Numbered from the stretch's first letter, positions 41,071 through 50,664 are shown. The stretch: DNA of 54,019 nt from Rhodobacteraceae bacterium HLUCCA08 (GCA_001314655.1 LJSF01000011.1:1-54019), one strand, 5' to 3'. The notes: a model not told the origin generated them from the sequence alone. Numbers and translations: made by a program.

Positions 41071-41997
41071 ATGACCCATTTCCTGGATATCCACAAGACC
41101 GACCCCGCCGCGTTGCGGAGCATCATCGACAATGCCGCCGCCATGAAACGCGCCCGCAACGGCCGCCCGCGCGGCATGGCCGATGACGACACCCCGCTGG
41201 CCGGGCACATGGTGGCGCTGATCTTCGAGAAACCCTCGACCCGCACGCGCATCTCCTTCGACGTGGGCGTGCGCCAGATGGGCGGCGAAACCATGGTGCT
41301 GTCGGGCAAGGACATGCAGCTGGGCCATGGCGAAACCATCGCCGATACCGCCCGGGTGCTGTCGCGCTATGTCGACCTGATCATGATCCGCACCTTCGAG
41401 GAACAGACCCTGCTGGAGATGGCCGAATATTCCGACGTGCCGGTCATCAACGGCCTGACCGACCGGTCCCATCCCTGCCAGATCATGGCCGACGTGCTGA
41501 CCTACGAGGAACATCGCGGCCCGATCGCCGGCAAGAAGGTGGTCTGGTCCGGCGACGGCAACAATGTCTGCGCCAGTTTCATCCACGCGGCCGGGCAATT
41601 CGGCTTCGACCTGACCTTCACCGGACCTCAGACGCTGGACCCCGAACAGGTCTTTGTCGACGCCGCCCGCGCCCGGGGCGTCAAGGTCGAGATCGAGCGC
41701 GACCCGGCCCGCGCGGTCGAGGGCGCCGACTTGGTGGTCACCGATACCTGGGTGTCGATGCACGACCCGCAATCGGCCCGCGAACGGCGCCACAACCAGC
41801 TGCGGCCCTACCAGGTCAACGCGGCCCTGATGGCGCGCGCCAAGCCCGATGCCCTGTTCATGCATTGCCTGCCCGCGCACCGCGACGACGAGGCCACGTC
41901 GGAGGTGATGGACGGGCCCCATTCGGTGATCTGGGACGAGGCCGAGAACCGGCTTCATGCGCAAAAGGCGATCCTGCGCTGGTGCCTGGGGATGTAG
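41071..41997 (+). CDS. argF: Ornithine carbamoyltransferase
   Basis: The product is 308 residues. The carbamoyl phosphate site [40 protein letters not shown], the ornithine-side [20 protein letters not shown] and [20 protein letters not shown] are all present. It converts ornithine and carbamoyl phosphate to citrulline. With argD upstream it forms an argDF operon, common in alphaproteobacteria. A perfect AT-rich palindrome follows 32 bases after the stop. Confidence 0.96.
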   Translation: MTHFLDIHKTDPAALRSIIDNAAAMKRARNGRPRGMADDDTPLAGHMVALIFEKPSTRTRISFDVGVRQMGGETMVLSGKDMQLGHGETIADTARVLSRYVDLIMIRTFEEQTLLEMAEYSDVPVINGLTDRSHPCQIMADVLTYEEHRGPIAGKKVVWSGDGNNVCASFIHAAGQFGFDLTFTGPQTLDPEQVFVDAARARGVKVEIERDPARAVEGADLVVTDTWVSMHDPQSARERRHNQLRPYQVNAALMARAKPDALFMHCLPAHRDDEATSEVMDGPHSVIWDEAENRLHAQKAILRWCLGM

Positions 41998-42029
41998 GCG
42001 CGACCGGTCTCCGCCAGGCCGTCGGCGCG

Positions 42030-42053
42030 CAACAAATTTACGTAAATTTGTTG
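42030..42053. repeat. 24-bp perfect AT-rich palindrome (copy 1)
   Basis: The half-site CAACAAATTTAC is followed by its exact reverse complement GTAAATTTGTTG, centred on ACGT. It stands out as AT-rich in GC-rich DNA. A nearly identical palindrome occurs at 48171-48202. It lies between argF and a hydrolase gene on the same strand, and could be a terminator, a protein-binding site or a dispersed repeat. Confidence 0.75.
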
Positions 42054-42175
42054 CCCCCGGGCCCCGGGCGCGGTGCGGTCGCGCCGTGGTCGGGAAATCC
42101 TGACCCTGCGTCACATTTGCCCGAATCACCCGGGACGCTAAGCTGTAGATCCGGAAACCAAGGTCAGAATCCGCC

Positions 42176-42931
42176 ATGGCCCATGTCCATGACACACCTC
42201 GCTTCCTGCCGCCCCGGTTGCAGCCGCTGGCGGATCTGACCGCGCGGGCCGCCTTCTATCCGCTGCTGTTCGGCCAGGGCGTCTGGGTGCGTCGCACCGC
42301 CATGCGCCTGCCCGAACCGCGCGGCCCGCGCGAGGGCGTGATCGGCGAAGGCCCCGATCTGCGCCTGCTGATCACCGGCGACAGCACCGCCGCGGGCGTC
42401 GGGGTCCGGTCGCAATCGCGCGCCCTGTCGGGGTTGATCACCCGGGCGCTTGCACCGCATTTCCGCACCGAATGGCAGTTGATCGCCAAAACCGGTGCGA
42501 CCACGCTGAACACCCTGGAAACCTTGCAGCGCAATCCGCCGCGCCGCGCCGATATCGCCGTGCTGGCCCTGGGCGTGAACGACATCACCTCGGGCGCCCG
42601 GCTGTCGGCCTGGATCGACCGCAAGGCGGCGCTGTTCGACTATCTCAAGACCCGGGCCGGGGTGCGGCACATCTATGTCTCGGGCATCCCGCCGATGGGG
42701 GAAATCCCGCTTCTGCCCAATCCCTTGCGCTGGGCGCTGGGCCACCGTGCCGCGGAATTCGACGCCGCCCTGCGCGGGCTTTGCGCCGAAACGCCGGGCA
42801 CGACCTGGCTGACCGTCGATGTGCGCCTGTCGCGGATCAACATGGCCGCCGACCTGTATCACCCCGGGCCGGGGGTCTATGAACAATGGGCCGGGGTCTT
42901 GTCGGACCGGATCCTGGCCGACCATTCCTGA
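42176..42931 (+). CDS. SGNH/GDSL-type hydrolase
   Basis: The product is 251 residues. Block I with nucleophile Ser is RLLITGDSTAAGVGVRSQSR (GDST), the block III Asn is in VLALGVNDITSGARLSAWI, and the C-terminal Asp/His dyad is near NMAADLYHPGPGVYEQW (DxxH). The family includes esterases, lipases and O-deacetylases. No signal peptide is evident, so a cytoplasmic or membrane-associated ester hydrolase is likely; the substrate is unknown. Confidence 0.88.
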   Translation: MAHVHDTPRFLPPRLQPLADLTARAAFYPLLFGQGVWVRRTAMRLPEPRGPREGVIGEGPDLRLLITGDSTAAGVGVRSQSRALSGLITRALAPHFRTEWQLIAKTGATTLNTLETLQRNPPRRADIAVLALGVNDITSGARLSAWIDRKAALFDYLKTRAGVRHIYVSGIPPMGEIPLLPNPLRWALGHRAAEFDAALRGLCAETPGTTWLTVDVRLSRINMAADLYHPGPGVYEQWAGVLSDRILADHS

Positions 42932-43292
42932 CCCCCCGAAGGCAGGCGCGGAGAGACGCCGTCTGCGGCGGTCATTGCCTTGGAACCATGGGCCGCGCCC
43001 GGCCCCAAGCCTGTTGGCGCGAACGGGCGTGGAAACGCCGGGCGGATCCGACCCTGCACGTCTTCGGCAGGGCGCCGCGATCATGGACGGCGGCCCGACG
43101 GCGGGCCGGGGGTCGCCCCTGTCCAGAGGGTCGCCGGGCGCCAAGGGCAGGGGGCTTCTCCGGGTGCGGCGATCGGCGCCCCTGCCTGTCCCGCCCCGAC
43201 ACTCTGATGCGTCACGGTCAATGAAACCTTGCGTCTGCGGGTCCGGAACATCGCGGGGGGGGCTGCGGATGCGGATGGGGGCCGCGCCCCGC
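42932..43292. other. Gap between the GDSL hydrolase and hrpB 3' ends
   Basis: About 360 bases, very GC-rich, with no open frame of coding character on either strand once the antisense shadow of hrpB is excluded. No hairpin with a T tract or other regulatory signal was recognised. Confidence 0.5.
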
Positions 43293-45707
43293 TTACGGCC
43301 CGCGCGGCTTGGCGCGCAGGGTCGGGTCGGCGCGGGTCGGGTCTTCGGGCCAGGGATGCCGGGGATAGCGCGCGCGCATGTCCTTGCGCACATCCGCATA
43401 GGACCCCGCCCAGAACCCCGGCAGGTCGGTCGTGGTCTGGACCGGGCGGCCGGCCGGCGACAGCAGCGTGATGCGCAGCGGCCGGCCGGCCACCACCGGG
43501 TGGCGGGTGACGCCGAACATCTCTTGCAGGCGCAGGGCGATTTCGGGCGCCTCGCCGCCGTAATCGATCGCCACCTTGCGGCCCAGCGGCGTCGTGAATC
43601 CGGCCGGCGCCGCGGCATCCAGCGCCTGGCGCTGTCCCCAGTCCAGCATCGCCTCGAGCGCCGGCAGCGGGTCGAACCGTTTCCAGTCGGCGGCGCTGCG
43701 CAGCCCGTCGAGAAACGGATCGAGCCAGTCCGCGAGCCCCGCCATCAGCGCCGCATCGGACATGTCGGGCAGGTCGGCGCCGCCGGCGCGGGCGGCCTCC
43801 ACCCGGGCGCGGAACAGCGCGGCCTTGCCCGACAGCGACAGGCCAAGGGCGCGGACCCCGTCGCGCATCGCCGCGCGCAGGGCCGCTGCCGGGGCGTCGT
43901 CCCAGGCGCGGTCCTCCAGCACCAGCGCACCCAGCCGTTCCTGGCGCCGCGCCTCGACCCGCGCTTGCCGGCGCGACCAGGTCACATGGTCGTGCCAGCC
44001 GATCCGGTCGCCCAGCACCGCGCGCAGCTCTGCCTCTGGGATCGGCAGGGCCACGCGGATGCGGGCCTCGGGGCGGGCGCCATCGGTGTCGGTGACGACC
44101 AGCAGCCGCTGTCCGGCCAAGGGGTCGGCCGGGTCCAGCGCCGCGCCCTTGCCGCCCGACAGCAGGTAACGCGGCGCCTCCCCCGGCCGGCGCCCGGCGA
44201 TCCGGTCGGGATAGGCCAGGGCGGCGGCCTGGGCCGGGCTCAGCGCGTCCCCCGGGCCGGCCAGCCGGGCCAGCCGTTTCGCCTCGGTCCGGATCCGCTC
44301 CAGCGCCGGCCGGATCACCTCGCCCGGCCCGTCATGGCGCCCGGCCAGCGCCTTGAGCCGCAGCGTCATGTCCGCCGGCGCGCCCTTCAGCGGATCACGG
44401 TCGGCCATGAGGGCTGCCAGCGCCGCCGCCGCCGCCCCGGCCCGGGTCAGCATGTGCCCCAGCCGCGGATGCAGCGGCAGTGCGGCCAGCGCCCGGCCAT
44501 GGGCGGTGATCCCGCCGCCCGCATCCAGCGCCCCCAGCGCCTGCAGCAGCCGCCGCGCCGCCGCCAGCGCGGGGTCGGGCGGCGGGGTCAGGAAGGGCAG
44601 GGCGTCGCTGCCCCACAGCGCCAGTTCGAGGGCCAGCGGGGTCAGGTCGGCGACCTCGATCTCGGCCGGGGGAAAGGCCGCCAGCGCCCCGTCCTCGCCC
44701 CGGGTCCAAAGCCGGTAGCACACCCCGGGCCCCAGCCGCCCGGCGCGGCCCGCGCGCTGGGTCGCCTCGGCGCGGGTCACGCGCTCGGTCACCAGCCGGG
44801 TCATGCCCGAGCCGGGGTCGAACCGCGCCCGCCGGGCGCGGCCGGCATCGACCACCACGCCGATCCCCTCGATCGTGAGCGAGGTTTCGGCGATCGAGGT
44901 GGCCAGCACGACCTTGCGCCCGGGGCCCGGCGCGATGGCGGCGCGCTGGGCCTCCAGCGGCAGGGCGCCATAAAGCGGCCGCAGCACCGCATCGCCGGTG
45001 CGGCCCGACAGCCGGGCCTCGGTGCGGCGGATCTCGGCTTCGCCGGGCAGAAAAACCAGCACGCTGCCCGCGGCCTCGTCCAGGGCGCGCAGCACCGTGT
45101 CGGCGGTCGCCTGATCCAGCCGCGTCGCCTTGGGCAGCGGCGCCTCCAGCGGGCGGATATCGACCGGAAAGGCGCGCCCCTGCGTCGTCACCATCGGCGC
45201 GTCATCCATCAGCGCGGCGACCGGGGCGGCCTCCAGCGTGGCGGACATCACCAGCACCAGCAGGTCGGGGCGCAGCGCGGCGCGCAATTCCAGCACCAGG
45301 GCCAGACCCAGATCGGCATTGAGCGAGCGTTCGTGGAATTCGTCGAAGATCACCGCGCCGATGCCGGCCAGTTCCGGGTCGGACTGGATCATCCGGGTCA
45401 GGATGCCCTCGGTCACGACCTCGATCCCCGTGCCCGGCCGGCTGTCGCCGCGCATCCGGTAGCCGACGGTGCCGCCGGGGGTTTCGCCCAGTTGCCGGGC
45501 CAGCCGGTCGGCGGCGGCGCGGGCGGCGATCCGGCGCGGCTCCAGCATGACGATGCGGCCCGGCGCCAGCCCGGCCTGCAGCAACGCCAGCGGCACGCGG
45601 GTGGTCTTGCCCGCGCCGGGCGGAGCCTGCAGCACCGCCCGGCCCGAGGCCCGCAGGGCCCCGAGCAACTCGGGCAGGACATCGTCTATGGGCAAGCGTT
45701 CGGGCAC
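43293..45707 (-). CDS. hrpB: ATP-dependent RNA helicase HrpB
   Basis: This 804-residue DExH-box helicase has motif I QAPPGAGKTTRVPLALLQAG, motif II FDEFHERSLNADLGLALVLE (DEFH), motif III SATLEAAPVA, motif V-like ATSIAETSLTIEGIGVVVDA and motif VI QRAGRAGRLGPGVCYRLW. The C-terminal HrpB-specific region (YADVRKDMRARYPRHPWPED) is complete. The GTG at 45707 is chosen (VPERLPIDDVLPELL); a TTG at 45695 is possible, and no ATG is available. A very long open frame on the opposite strand is only its shadow. Confidence 0.93.
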   Translation of the reverse strand: MPERLPIDDVLPELLGALRASGRAVLQAPPGAGKTTRVPLALLQAGLAPGRIVMLEPRRIAARAAADRLARQLGETPGGTVGYRMRGDSRPGTGIEVVTEGILTRMIQSDPELAGIGAVIFDEFHERSLNADLGLALVLELRAALRPDLLVLVMSATLEAAPVAALMDDAPMVTTQGRAFPVDIRPLEAPLPKATRLDQATADTVLRALDEAAGSVLVFLPGEAEIRRTEARLSGRTGDAVLRPLYGALPLEAQRAAIAPGPGRKVVLATSIAETSLTIEGIGVVVDAGRARRARFDPGSGMTRLVTERVTRAEATQRAGRAGRLGPGVCYRLWTRGEDGALAAFPPAEIEVADLTPLALELALWGSDALPFLTPPPDPALAAARRLLQALGALDAGGGITAHGRALAALPLHPRLGHMLTRAGAAAAALAALMADRDPLKGAPADMTLRLKALAGRHDGPGEVIRPALERIRTEAKRLARLAGPGDALSPAQAAALAYPDRIAGRRPGEAPRYLLSGGKGAALDPADPLAGQRLLVVTDTDGARPEARIRVALPIPEAELRAVLGDRIGWHDHVTWSRRQARVEARRQERLGALVLEDRAWDDAPAAALRAAMRDGVRALGLSLSGKAALFRARVEAARAGGADLPDMSDAALMAGLADWLDPFLDGLRSAADWKRFDPLPALEAMLDWGQRQALDAAAPAGFTTPLGRKVAIDYGGEAPEIALRLQEMFGVTRHPVVAGRPLRITLLSPAGRPVQTTTDLPGFWAGSYADVRKDMRARYPRHPWPEDPTRADPTLRAKPRGP

Positions 45708-45893
45708 GCGGCCTGTTATCGGTGCAAGGCCCGCCGCCGTCCAGTGCCGGCGCGGCTTTGGCCCGCGACGGCGGGACGTCGCGCCGGGTTGGCGAAAAAT
45801 GCTCTGATCCGCTGGACAAGCGACGAAAGCGCGGGGCACAACCGGCGGCGACCGGGCGCGGGGGCGCTGCGGCGCGGGCACAAGGAGAGCTTG

Positions 45894-46895
45894 ATGGCAG
45901 GCAAGGGCCGGGGCGTGGTCGAAGATCTGGCCCGCGACGTGGCGGCGGGCAATCGCCGGGCCCTGGCGCGGGCGATCACCCTGGTCGAAAGCGGCCGGGC
46001 CGATCACCGCGCCCGGGCGACCGATTTGCTTACCGCCCTGGGCACCGGCCGCCAGGCGCTGCGGATCGGGCTGTCGGGCACGCCGGGCGTCGGCAAATCG
46101 ACCTTCATCGAGGCCTTCGGCTGCATGTTGACCGGGCAGGGCCTGCGGGTGGCGGTGCTGGCGGTCGATCCGTCCAGCGCCCGCTCGGGCGGTTCGATCC
46201 TGGGCGACAAGACCCGGATGGAACGCCTCAGCCGCGATCCGAACGCCTTCATCCGCCCCTCGCCGGCGCAATCGGAACTGGGCGGCGTCGCCCGCCGCAC
46301 CCGCGAGGCGATCGCGCTGTGCGAGGCCGCCGGCTTCGACGTGGTGCTGATCGAAACCGTGGGCGTCGGCCAGTCCGAGACCGCGGTGGCCGAGATGTCG
46401 GATGTCTTCTGCCTGCTGCTGGCGCCGGCGGGTGGCGACGAATTGCAGGGCGTCAAGCGCGGCATCATGGAAACCTGCGACCTGATCCTGGTCAACAAGG
46501 CCGATGGCGACCTGCGCGCCCAGGCCCTGCGCACCTGCGCCGATTATGCCGGCGCCCTGCGGCTGCTGCGCAAACGCGCCCGCGATCCGCAGGGCTTTCC
46601 CAAGGCGCTGCCGGTCTCGGCCCTGACCGAAGACGGGCTGGACCAGGCCTGGGCCGAAATCCGCGCGCTGGCCGGATGGCGCCGCGACACCGGCATCCAT
46701 GACACCCGCCGGGTCGAACAGAACCGGTTCTGGTTCCACGAAGAAGTCCGCCAGGCCCTGCTGGCGCGGCTGCGCGCCGATCCCGGCACCGCCGACCGGC
46801 TGGCGCGGCTGGAACAGGCGGTGGCCGATGGCCGCCTGTCTCCGGCGCTGGCCGCGCGGCAGGCGGTGGCGCCGCTCTTTGGCGAGGACGCATGA
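45894..46895 (+). CDS. meaB: Methylmalonyl-CoA mutase-associated GTPase MeaB/ArgK
   Basis: The 333-residue G3E-type P-loop GTPase has Walker [40 protein letters not shown], the switch region [20 protein letters not shown] and the NKxD motif ILVNKADGD. It loads and protects adenosylcobalamin-dependent methylmalonyl-CoA mutase. AAGGAGAG precedes the ATG. Its product fits functionally with the epimerase gene mce at 15.9 kb. The stop overlaps the next gene's ATG by 4 bases. Confidence 0.95.
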   Translation: MAGKGRGVVEDLARDVAAGNRRALARAITLVESGRADHRARATDLLTALGTGRQALRIGLSGTPGVGKSTFIEAFGCMLTGQGLRVAVLAVDPSSARSGGSILGDKTRMERLSRDPNAFIRPSPAQSELGGVARRTREAIALCEAAGFDVVLIETVGVGQSETAVAEMSDVFCLLLAPAGGDELQGVKRGIMETCDLILVNKADGDLRAQALRTCADYAGALRLLRKRARDPQGFPKALPVSALTEDGLDQAWAEIRALAGWRRDTGIHDTRRVEQNRFWFHEEVRQALLARLRADPGTADRLARLEQAVADGRLSPALAARQAVAPLFGEDA

Positions 46896-47692
46896 CGCCC
46901 GAACCGGTGTTCGATGGCACCCACCTGCGCGCGGTGCTGGTGAACGCGGATGCGCGGCGGCTGATGGTGACGCTGGATTACCGGATGTCGGGTCGCGCGG
47001 GCTTCGCGCCCTTCACCCCCAGCCGCAATTTCGCCCGGAACGGATTTGCCCAGTTGTCGATCAAATCGGCCCGCAACGACTGGTTCGTCAATCCCGATAC
47101 CCTGGCGCTGGAACGGGTGCTGGCCGGGCTGGCCGGCCGCTATCAGGCGGTGCACGCGATCGGCTATTCCATGGGCGGTTACGGCGCCTTCCGCTTTGCC
47201 CCGGCGCTGGGCATCACCCGGATCGTCGCGGTCAGCCCGCAGGTCTCGATCGACCCGGCCCTGGTGCCCTGGGACCGGCGCTTTCGGGCCGAGGCGCGGG
47301 GCTTCGACGCCGCCCTGGGGGGGTTGACGCCCCTGGACAGCGTCACCGGTGCGATCCTGGTCGACCCGTTCAACCGGCTCGACCTGTGGAACGCGCTGTC
47401 GCTTCAGGCGCTCTATCCGGCGGTGGGGCTGGCGCGGGCGGCGTTCGGCGGACACCCGGCCACGGCGGTGCTGTCGGATGCCGGGATCGGCTGGACGCCG
47501 CAGCGCCAGGCCCAGACCGGCGCGCCCTCGGCCGCCGCCCTGACCGAGGCGCACCGCCGGGCCAGGCGGGTCTCGACCAGCTATTGGCGGGCGCTGGCCC
47601 GGGCCACGGCGCGGACCCGCCCGGGCGTCGCCGCCCATGCGCTGGGACAATTGGCCGCCTGCCATGCACGACACGCCGACCGGCAGGCTTGA
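46892..47692 (+). CDS. Alpha/beta-hydrolase-like protein
   Basis: The product is 266 residues. The nucleophile elbow [18 protein letters not shown] (G-x-S-x-G) and the strand [17 protein letters not shown] resemble alpha/beta hydrolases of the Rhodobacteraceae-specific type. Catalytic Asp and His are not clear, although [12 protein letters not shown] is a candidate region. The 4-base overlap with meaB implies co-translation, but no functional link is known. Confidence 0.65.
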   Translation: MTPEPVFDGTHLRAVLVNADARRLMVTLDYRMSGRAGFAPFTPSRNFARNGFAQLSIKSARNDWFVNPDTLALERVLAGLAGRYQAVHAIGYSMGGYGAFRFAPALGITRIVAVSPQVSIDPALVPWDRRFRAEARGFDAALGGLTPLDSVTGAILVDPFNRLDLWNALSLQALYPAVGLARAAFGGHPATAVLSDAGIGWTPQRQAQTGAPSAAALTEAHRRARRVSTSYWRALARATARTRPGVAAHALGQLAACHARHADRQA

Positions 47693-47820
47693 CGCGCGCC
47701 CGGAATCCGCCTATCCCCCGCGAACCGAATTCGAGGCCCTGCCCCAAGCGGGGCCGTTTCCGTTCGAGATCACGACACGCGCCCCCTCCGACCGCGGGGC
47801 GAAGACACGAGGATGACACC

Positions 47821-48108
47821 ATGTCGCGCCGCTGCGAACTGACCGGTAAGGGCCCGATGTCTGGCAACAATGTCAGCCATGCCAACAACAAGACCAAGCG
47901 CCGCTTCCTGCCGAATCTCCAGGACGTGACCCTGCAATCCGACCTTCTGGGCCGCAGCTTCAGGTTCCGCGTCTCGTCGGCGGCGCTGCGCACCGTGGAC
48001 CACCGCGGCGGGCTGGATGCCTTCATGGCCAAGGCCAAGGATGCCGAACTGTCCGATGCCGCGCTCAAGGTCAAGAAAGAGATCGCCAAGGTCCAGGCCA
48101 GCGCCTGA
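47821..48108 (+). CDS. rpmB: 50S ribosomal protein L28
   Basis: The product is 95 residues. [20 protein letters not shown], then [20 protein letters not shown] and [20 protein letters not shown] are diagnostic of bL28. The ATG at 47821 is preceded by GAGGATGACACC. The gene is monocistronic in appearance, followed by a clear hairpin terminator. Confidence 0.97.
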   Translation: MSRRCELTGKGPMSGNNVSHANNKTKRRFLPNLQDVTLQSDLLGRSFRFRVSSAALRTVDHRGGLDAFMAKAKDAELSDAALKVKKEIAKVQASA

Positions 48109-48129
48109 CCTCGACCCGATTCGACGCGC

Positions 48130-48159
48130 AAGGGCCCGGGGCTGTCGCTGCGGGCCCTT
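48130..48159. terminator. rpmB transcription terminator hairpin
   Basis: AAGGGCCCG (48130-48138) pairs perfectly with CGGGCCCTT (48151-48159) around a 12-base loop, 22 bases past the rpmB stop. A short T run follows. This fits an intrinsic terminator. Confidence 0.8.
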
Positions 48160-48170
48160 TGCCGTTCGGC

Positions 48171-48202
48171 GGCCCAACAAAATTACGTAATTTTGTTGGG
48201 CC
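48171..48202. repeat. 32-bp perfect palindrome (copy 2)
   Basis: The half-site GGCCCAACAAAATTAC is followed by its exact reverse complement, centred on ACGT like the copy at 42030-42053. The inner 24 bases match that copy at all but two symmetrical positions (AAATTAC vs AATTTAC). It lies just after the rpmB terminator, so it is not needed as that gene's terminator. Confidence 0.75.
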
Positions 48203-48263
48203 CCTCGGAGCACGACGCTCTGTCGATTGTCGTCGGCGGTCCAGGCTGCTACCGATTGCGGCG

Positions 48264-48605
48264 ATGACCCGCACCGCCCGCCTGTTCGCATTCCTTCTGG
48301 CCTTTCTGGTGGCGATCACCGGCCAGCAGCTGGCCGCCGCCCGCGGCCATGTCGGCCAGCAGGTGGTGCTGTGCACCGGCGGCGGGCTGGTCACGATCAC
48401 CCTGGACGCCAACGGCAACCCCACCGGACCTGCACATTTCTGCCCTGACGGCGTCAGCAATTTCGTCGCCACGGCGACCCTGACACCGCGGGTCGATCCG
48501 CCCTTTGTCCACATCAGCCGCGCCACGCAACCGGTTCTGCCGCAAGACGAGGCGCAACTTGCCCACATCGAGCAGAAGGCACGAGGGCCGCCGCAACACT
48601 CCTGA
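48264..48605 (+). CDS. DUF2946-like secreted small protein
   Basis: The product is 113 residues. The signal segment RLFAFLLAFLVAITGQQLAA predicts export. The mature part has QQVVLCTGGGLVTITLDANG and PTGPAHFCPDG with two cysteines, resembling DUF2946 proteins that accompany copper genes. It stands 39 bases upstream of a PCu(A)C chaperone, so the pair likely work in copper handling. The family name is a moderate guess. Confidence 0.65.
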   Translation: MTRTARLFAFLLAFLVAITGQQLAAARGHVGQQVVLCTGGGLVTITLDANGNPTGPAHFCPDGVSNFVATATLTPRVDPPFVHISRATQPVLPQDEAQLAHIEQKARGPPQHS

Positions 48606-48644
48606 ATTTCACCGTTCCGTTATTCAACCTTCAGGAGAAAAACC

Positions 48645-49151
48645 ATGTCTATCCGGACACATCTTCTGGGCGCCGCCCTTGCGGCCGCCCTCGGCCTTCC
48701 CGCCGTCGCCGACACCATCGAGATCGACGATGCCTATGCCATCGCCAGCGGCATGTCCGCCCAGGCCGGCGCCGCCTTCATGGTCATCCGCAATACCGGC
48801 GAGACCGATGATCGGCTGATCGCCGCCTCGGCCCCCGAGGTCTCGCGCCGGACCGAACTGCACACCCATATCGAAGACGACAACGGCGTGATGCGCATGG
48901 TCGAGGTCGAAGAGGGCTTCGAGATCCCCGCCGGCGGCGAGGCGCTGCTGCGTCGGGGCGGCAAGCACGTGATGTTCATGGGCCTGCTCGACCCGTTCGA
49001 ACAGGGCAACACCCTGAGCGTCACCCTGACCTTCGAACAGGCCGGCGAAAGGGTGGTGGAAATCCCCGTCGACCTGGAACGCCAGGACATGACCATGCAG
49101 GGCATGGATCACGGAAGCATGGATCACGACGGCATGGATCACGGGAACTGA
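48645..49151 (+). CDS. PCu(A)C-type periplasmic copper chaperone
   Basis: The product is 168 residues. The signal peptide ends near LGLPAVADTIEIDDAYA. The copper-binding His/Met motif lies in RRTELHTHIEDDNGVMRMVE and GGKHVMFMGLLDPFEQG, near the family's H(x10)M(x21)HxM pattern. The C terminus adds a repeated Met/His tail (MDHGSMDHDGMDHG). PCu(A)C proteins deliver Cu(I) to cytochrome c oxidase. TCAGGAGAAAAACC precedes the ATG. Confidence 0.9.
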   Translation: MSIRTHLLGAALAAALGLPAVADTIEIDDAYAIASGMSAQAGAAFMVIRNTGETDDRLIAASAPEVSRRTELHTHIEDDNGVMRMVEVEEGFEIPAGGEALLRRGGKHVMFMGLLDPFEQGNTLSVTLTFEQAGERVVEIPVDLERQDMTMQGMDHGSMDHDGMDHGN

Positions 49152-49218
49152 GCCCACCCGACCCCCGCCTGATCCCGGGGCCCCGATGCCGCGCGCATCG
49201 CGGGCCCCTCTGCGGTTC

Positions 49219-49902
49219 TCAGGCCAGCATCTCGTCCACCCAGGCGGGCACCACCTGCGTCGCCGGGCCGAACCGCCCGGCGGCGAAATCGCTGGCACGT
49301 TCGCCGGGCTCCAGGTTCAGTTCCAGCGTATCGGCGCCGGTGCGGGTGGCGATCTCGACGAAACCCGCCGCCGGATAGACCACGCCGGAGGTGCCGATCG
49401 CGACGAACAGGTCACAACCCGCCAGGGCGCTGACGATCATGTCCATGTGATAGGGCTGTTCGCCGAACCAGACCACATCGGGCCGGGCGGTGCCGCGGCA
49501 TTCGGGGCAGGTATCGGCGGGCGCCATCTGATCCGGCGCCGGCCAGCGATGGGCACAAGCGGCACACAGCGCGACCAGATGCGTGCCATGCATGTGGATC
49601 ACCCCGGCCGCGCCGGCGCGTTCATGCAGGTCGTCCACGTTCTGCGTCACCAGCGTCACCGCGTGGCGGCCATCGGCCTGCAGCCGGGCCAGCGCCGCAT
49701 GGGCCGCATTGGGCCGGGCGGCGCGCACCCGGGCGCGGCGCATGTTGTAGAAATCATGCACCAGGCCCGGATCGCGGGAAAAACCTTCGGGCGTGGCCAG
49801 ATCGCGCCAATCGGCGGTCTCCCACAGCCCGCCCTTGTCGCGGAACGTGCCCAGACCGCTTTCGGCTGAAATCCCCGCCCCGGTCAGGATCACGATGTTC
49901 AT
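49219..49902 (-). CDS. cobB: NAD-dependent protein deacylase (sirtuin, CobB-like)
   Basis: The product is 227 residues. NAD motif VILTGAGISAESGLGTFRDK, TLVTQNVDDLHERAG with the catalytic His in GVIHMHGT, zinc cysteines CAACAHRW and CPECRG, and GTSGVVYPAAGFVEIA are present. HDFYNMRRARVRAARPN contains a Tyr-x-x-Arg pair, the feature of sirtuins that remove succinyl/malonyl groups. GGGCGGATG is upstream. It is divergent from the low-molecular-weight phosphatase gene. Confidence 0.93.
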   Translation of the reverse strand: MNIVILTGAGISAESGLGTFRDKGGLWETADWRDLATPEGFSRDPGLVHDFYNMRRARVRAARPNAAHAALARLQADGRHAVTLVTQNVDDLHERAGAAGVIHMHGTHLVALCAACAHRWPAPDQMAPADTCPECRGTARPDVVWFGEQPYHMDMIVSALAGCDLFVAIGTSGVVYPAAGFVEIATRTGADTLELNLEPGERASDFAAGRFGPATQVVPAWVDEMLA

Positions 49903-49931
49903 CCGCCCGCTCCGTTGTTAGCCTTGATGGC

Positions 49932-50375
49932 ATGGATGCTATCCTCTTTGTCTGCCTCGGCAATATCTGCCGGTCCCCCGCCGCCGAAGGTGTCGTGCGG
50001 CACCTGGTCCCGGGGCTGATACTGGACAGCGCCGGCACCGGCAGCTGGCATATCGGCGCCGCCCCCTATGGCCCGATGCAGGCGGTGGCCAGGCGCCGCG
50101 GCTATGACCTGTCCGGCCTGCGCGCGCGCCAGGTGCAGGCCGGGGATTTCGACCGCTTCGACCTGATCGTGGCGATGGACGGCCAGAACCGCGCCGACCT
50201 TGAAACGCTCCGCCCGCCGGGCAATGCCACGCCGATCACGCTGTTCACCGATTACGGGCCGGCCGACGGCTCGGCGGTGCCGGACCCCTATTTCACCCGC
50301 GATTTCGAGGGCTGCCTGGACCTGATCGAAACCTGCGCCCGGGGGCTCAGCCGCATGTACGCTCGGCCGTCGTGA
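49932..50375 (+). CDS. Low-molecular-weight protein tyrosine phosphatase
   Basis: The product is 147 residues. The P-loop lies in [20 protein letters not shown] (C-x5-R-S), followed by [20 protein letters not shown] and the general-acid Asp in VPDPYF. It dephosphorylates tyrosine (or arginine) residues in the cytoplasm. Its last 29 bases overlap the 3' end of a convergent lipoprotein gene. Confidence 0.92.
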   Translation: MDAILFVCLGNICRSPAAEGVVRHLVPGLILDSAGTGSWHIGAAPYGPMQAVARRRGYDLSGLRARQVQAGDFDRFDLIVAMDGQNRADLETLRPPGNATPITLFTDYGPADGSAVPDPYFTRDFEGCLDLIETCARGLSRMYARPS

Positions 50376-50664
50376 TGAATTCCCGGTAGCGGTCCCAGAA
50401 CGCTTCGTTGCGTGGCAGGTCGGAAAACCGGATCGCATGGGCATAATCCGGATCGGCAAAGAAGTCGGCCGCCCGGTCGCGATCGGCGCTGCTGAGCATG
50501 CGGTTCGCCACGCCCTGCACGCAGCCGCACAGCACCGGGCTCGCCGCCGCGCGGTCGGCGGCCAGGCAGGCGCGGCTGATCTCTCCGGTCGCGCTGCCGG
50601 TGGATCGGCCGCCACCGCAGGCCGCCAGGGGGATCAATGCCGCCAGGATCAGGATGCGCCGCAT
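50347..50664 (-). CDS. Small lipoprotein, hypothetical
   Basis: The product is 105 residues. The lipobox [13 protein letters not shown] predicts lipidation at Cys-16. The mature part has three more cysteines ([20 protein letters not shown] and TTAERTCG) and a helical acidic stretch ([20 protein letters not shown]). It is conserved-looking but not recognised. It is likely anchored in the periplasm. Confidence 0.75.
   Translation of the reverse strand: MRRILILAALIPLAACGGGRSTGSATGEISRACLAADRAAASPVLCGCVQGVANRMLSSADRDRAADFFADPDYAHAIRFSDLPRNEAFWDRYREFITTAERTCG

Noticed and set aside
42030-42053. Palindrome as simple argF terminator
   Set aside because: There is no T tract on either side, and an almost identical palindrome follows rpmB, which already has a separate terminator. 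Kept as a repeat instead.
42819-46895. Very long plus-strand open frame (about 1358 codons) antisense to hrpB
   Set aside because: The long part is Arg/Gly/Gln-rich shadow of hrpB with no family motifs. Only its last ~333 codons are real (meaB, starting at 45894).
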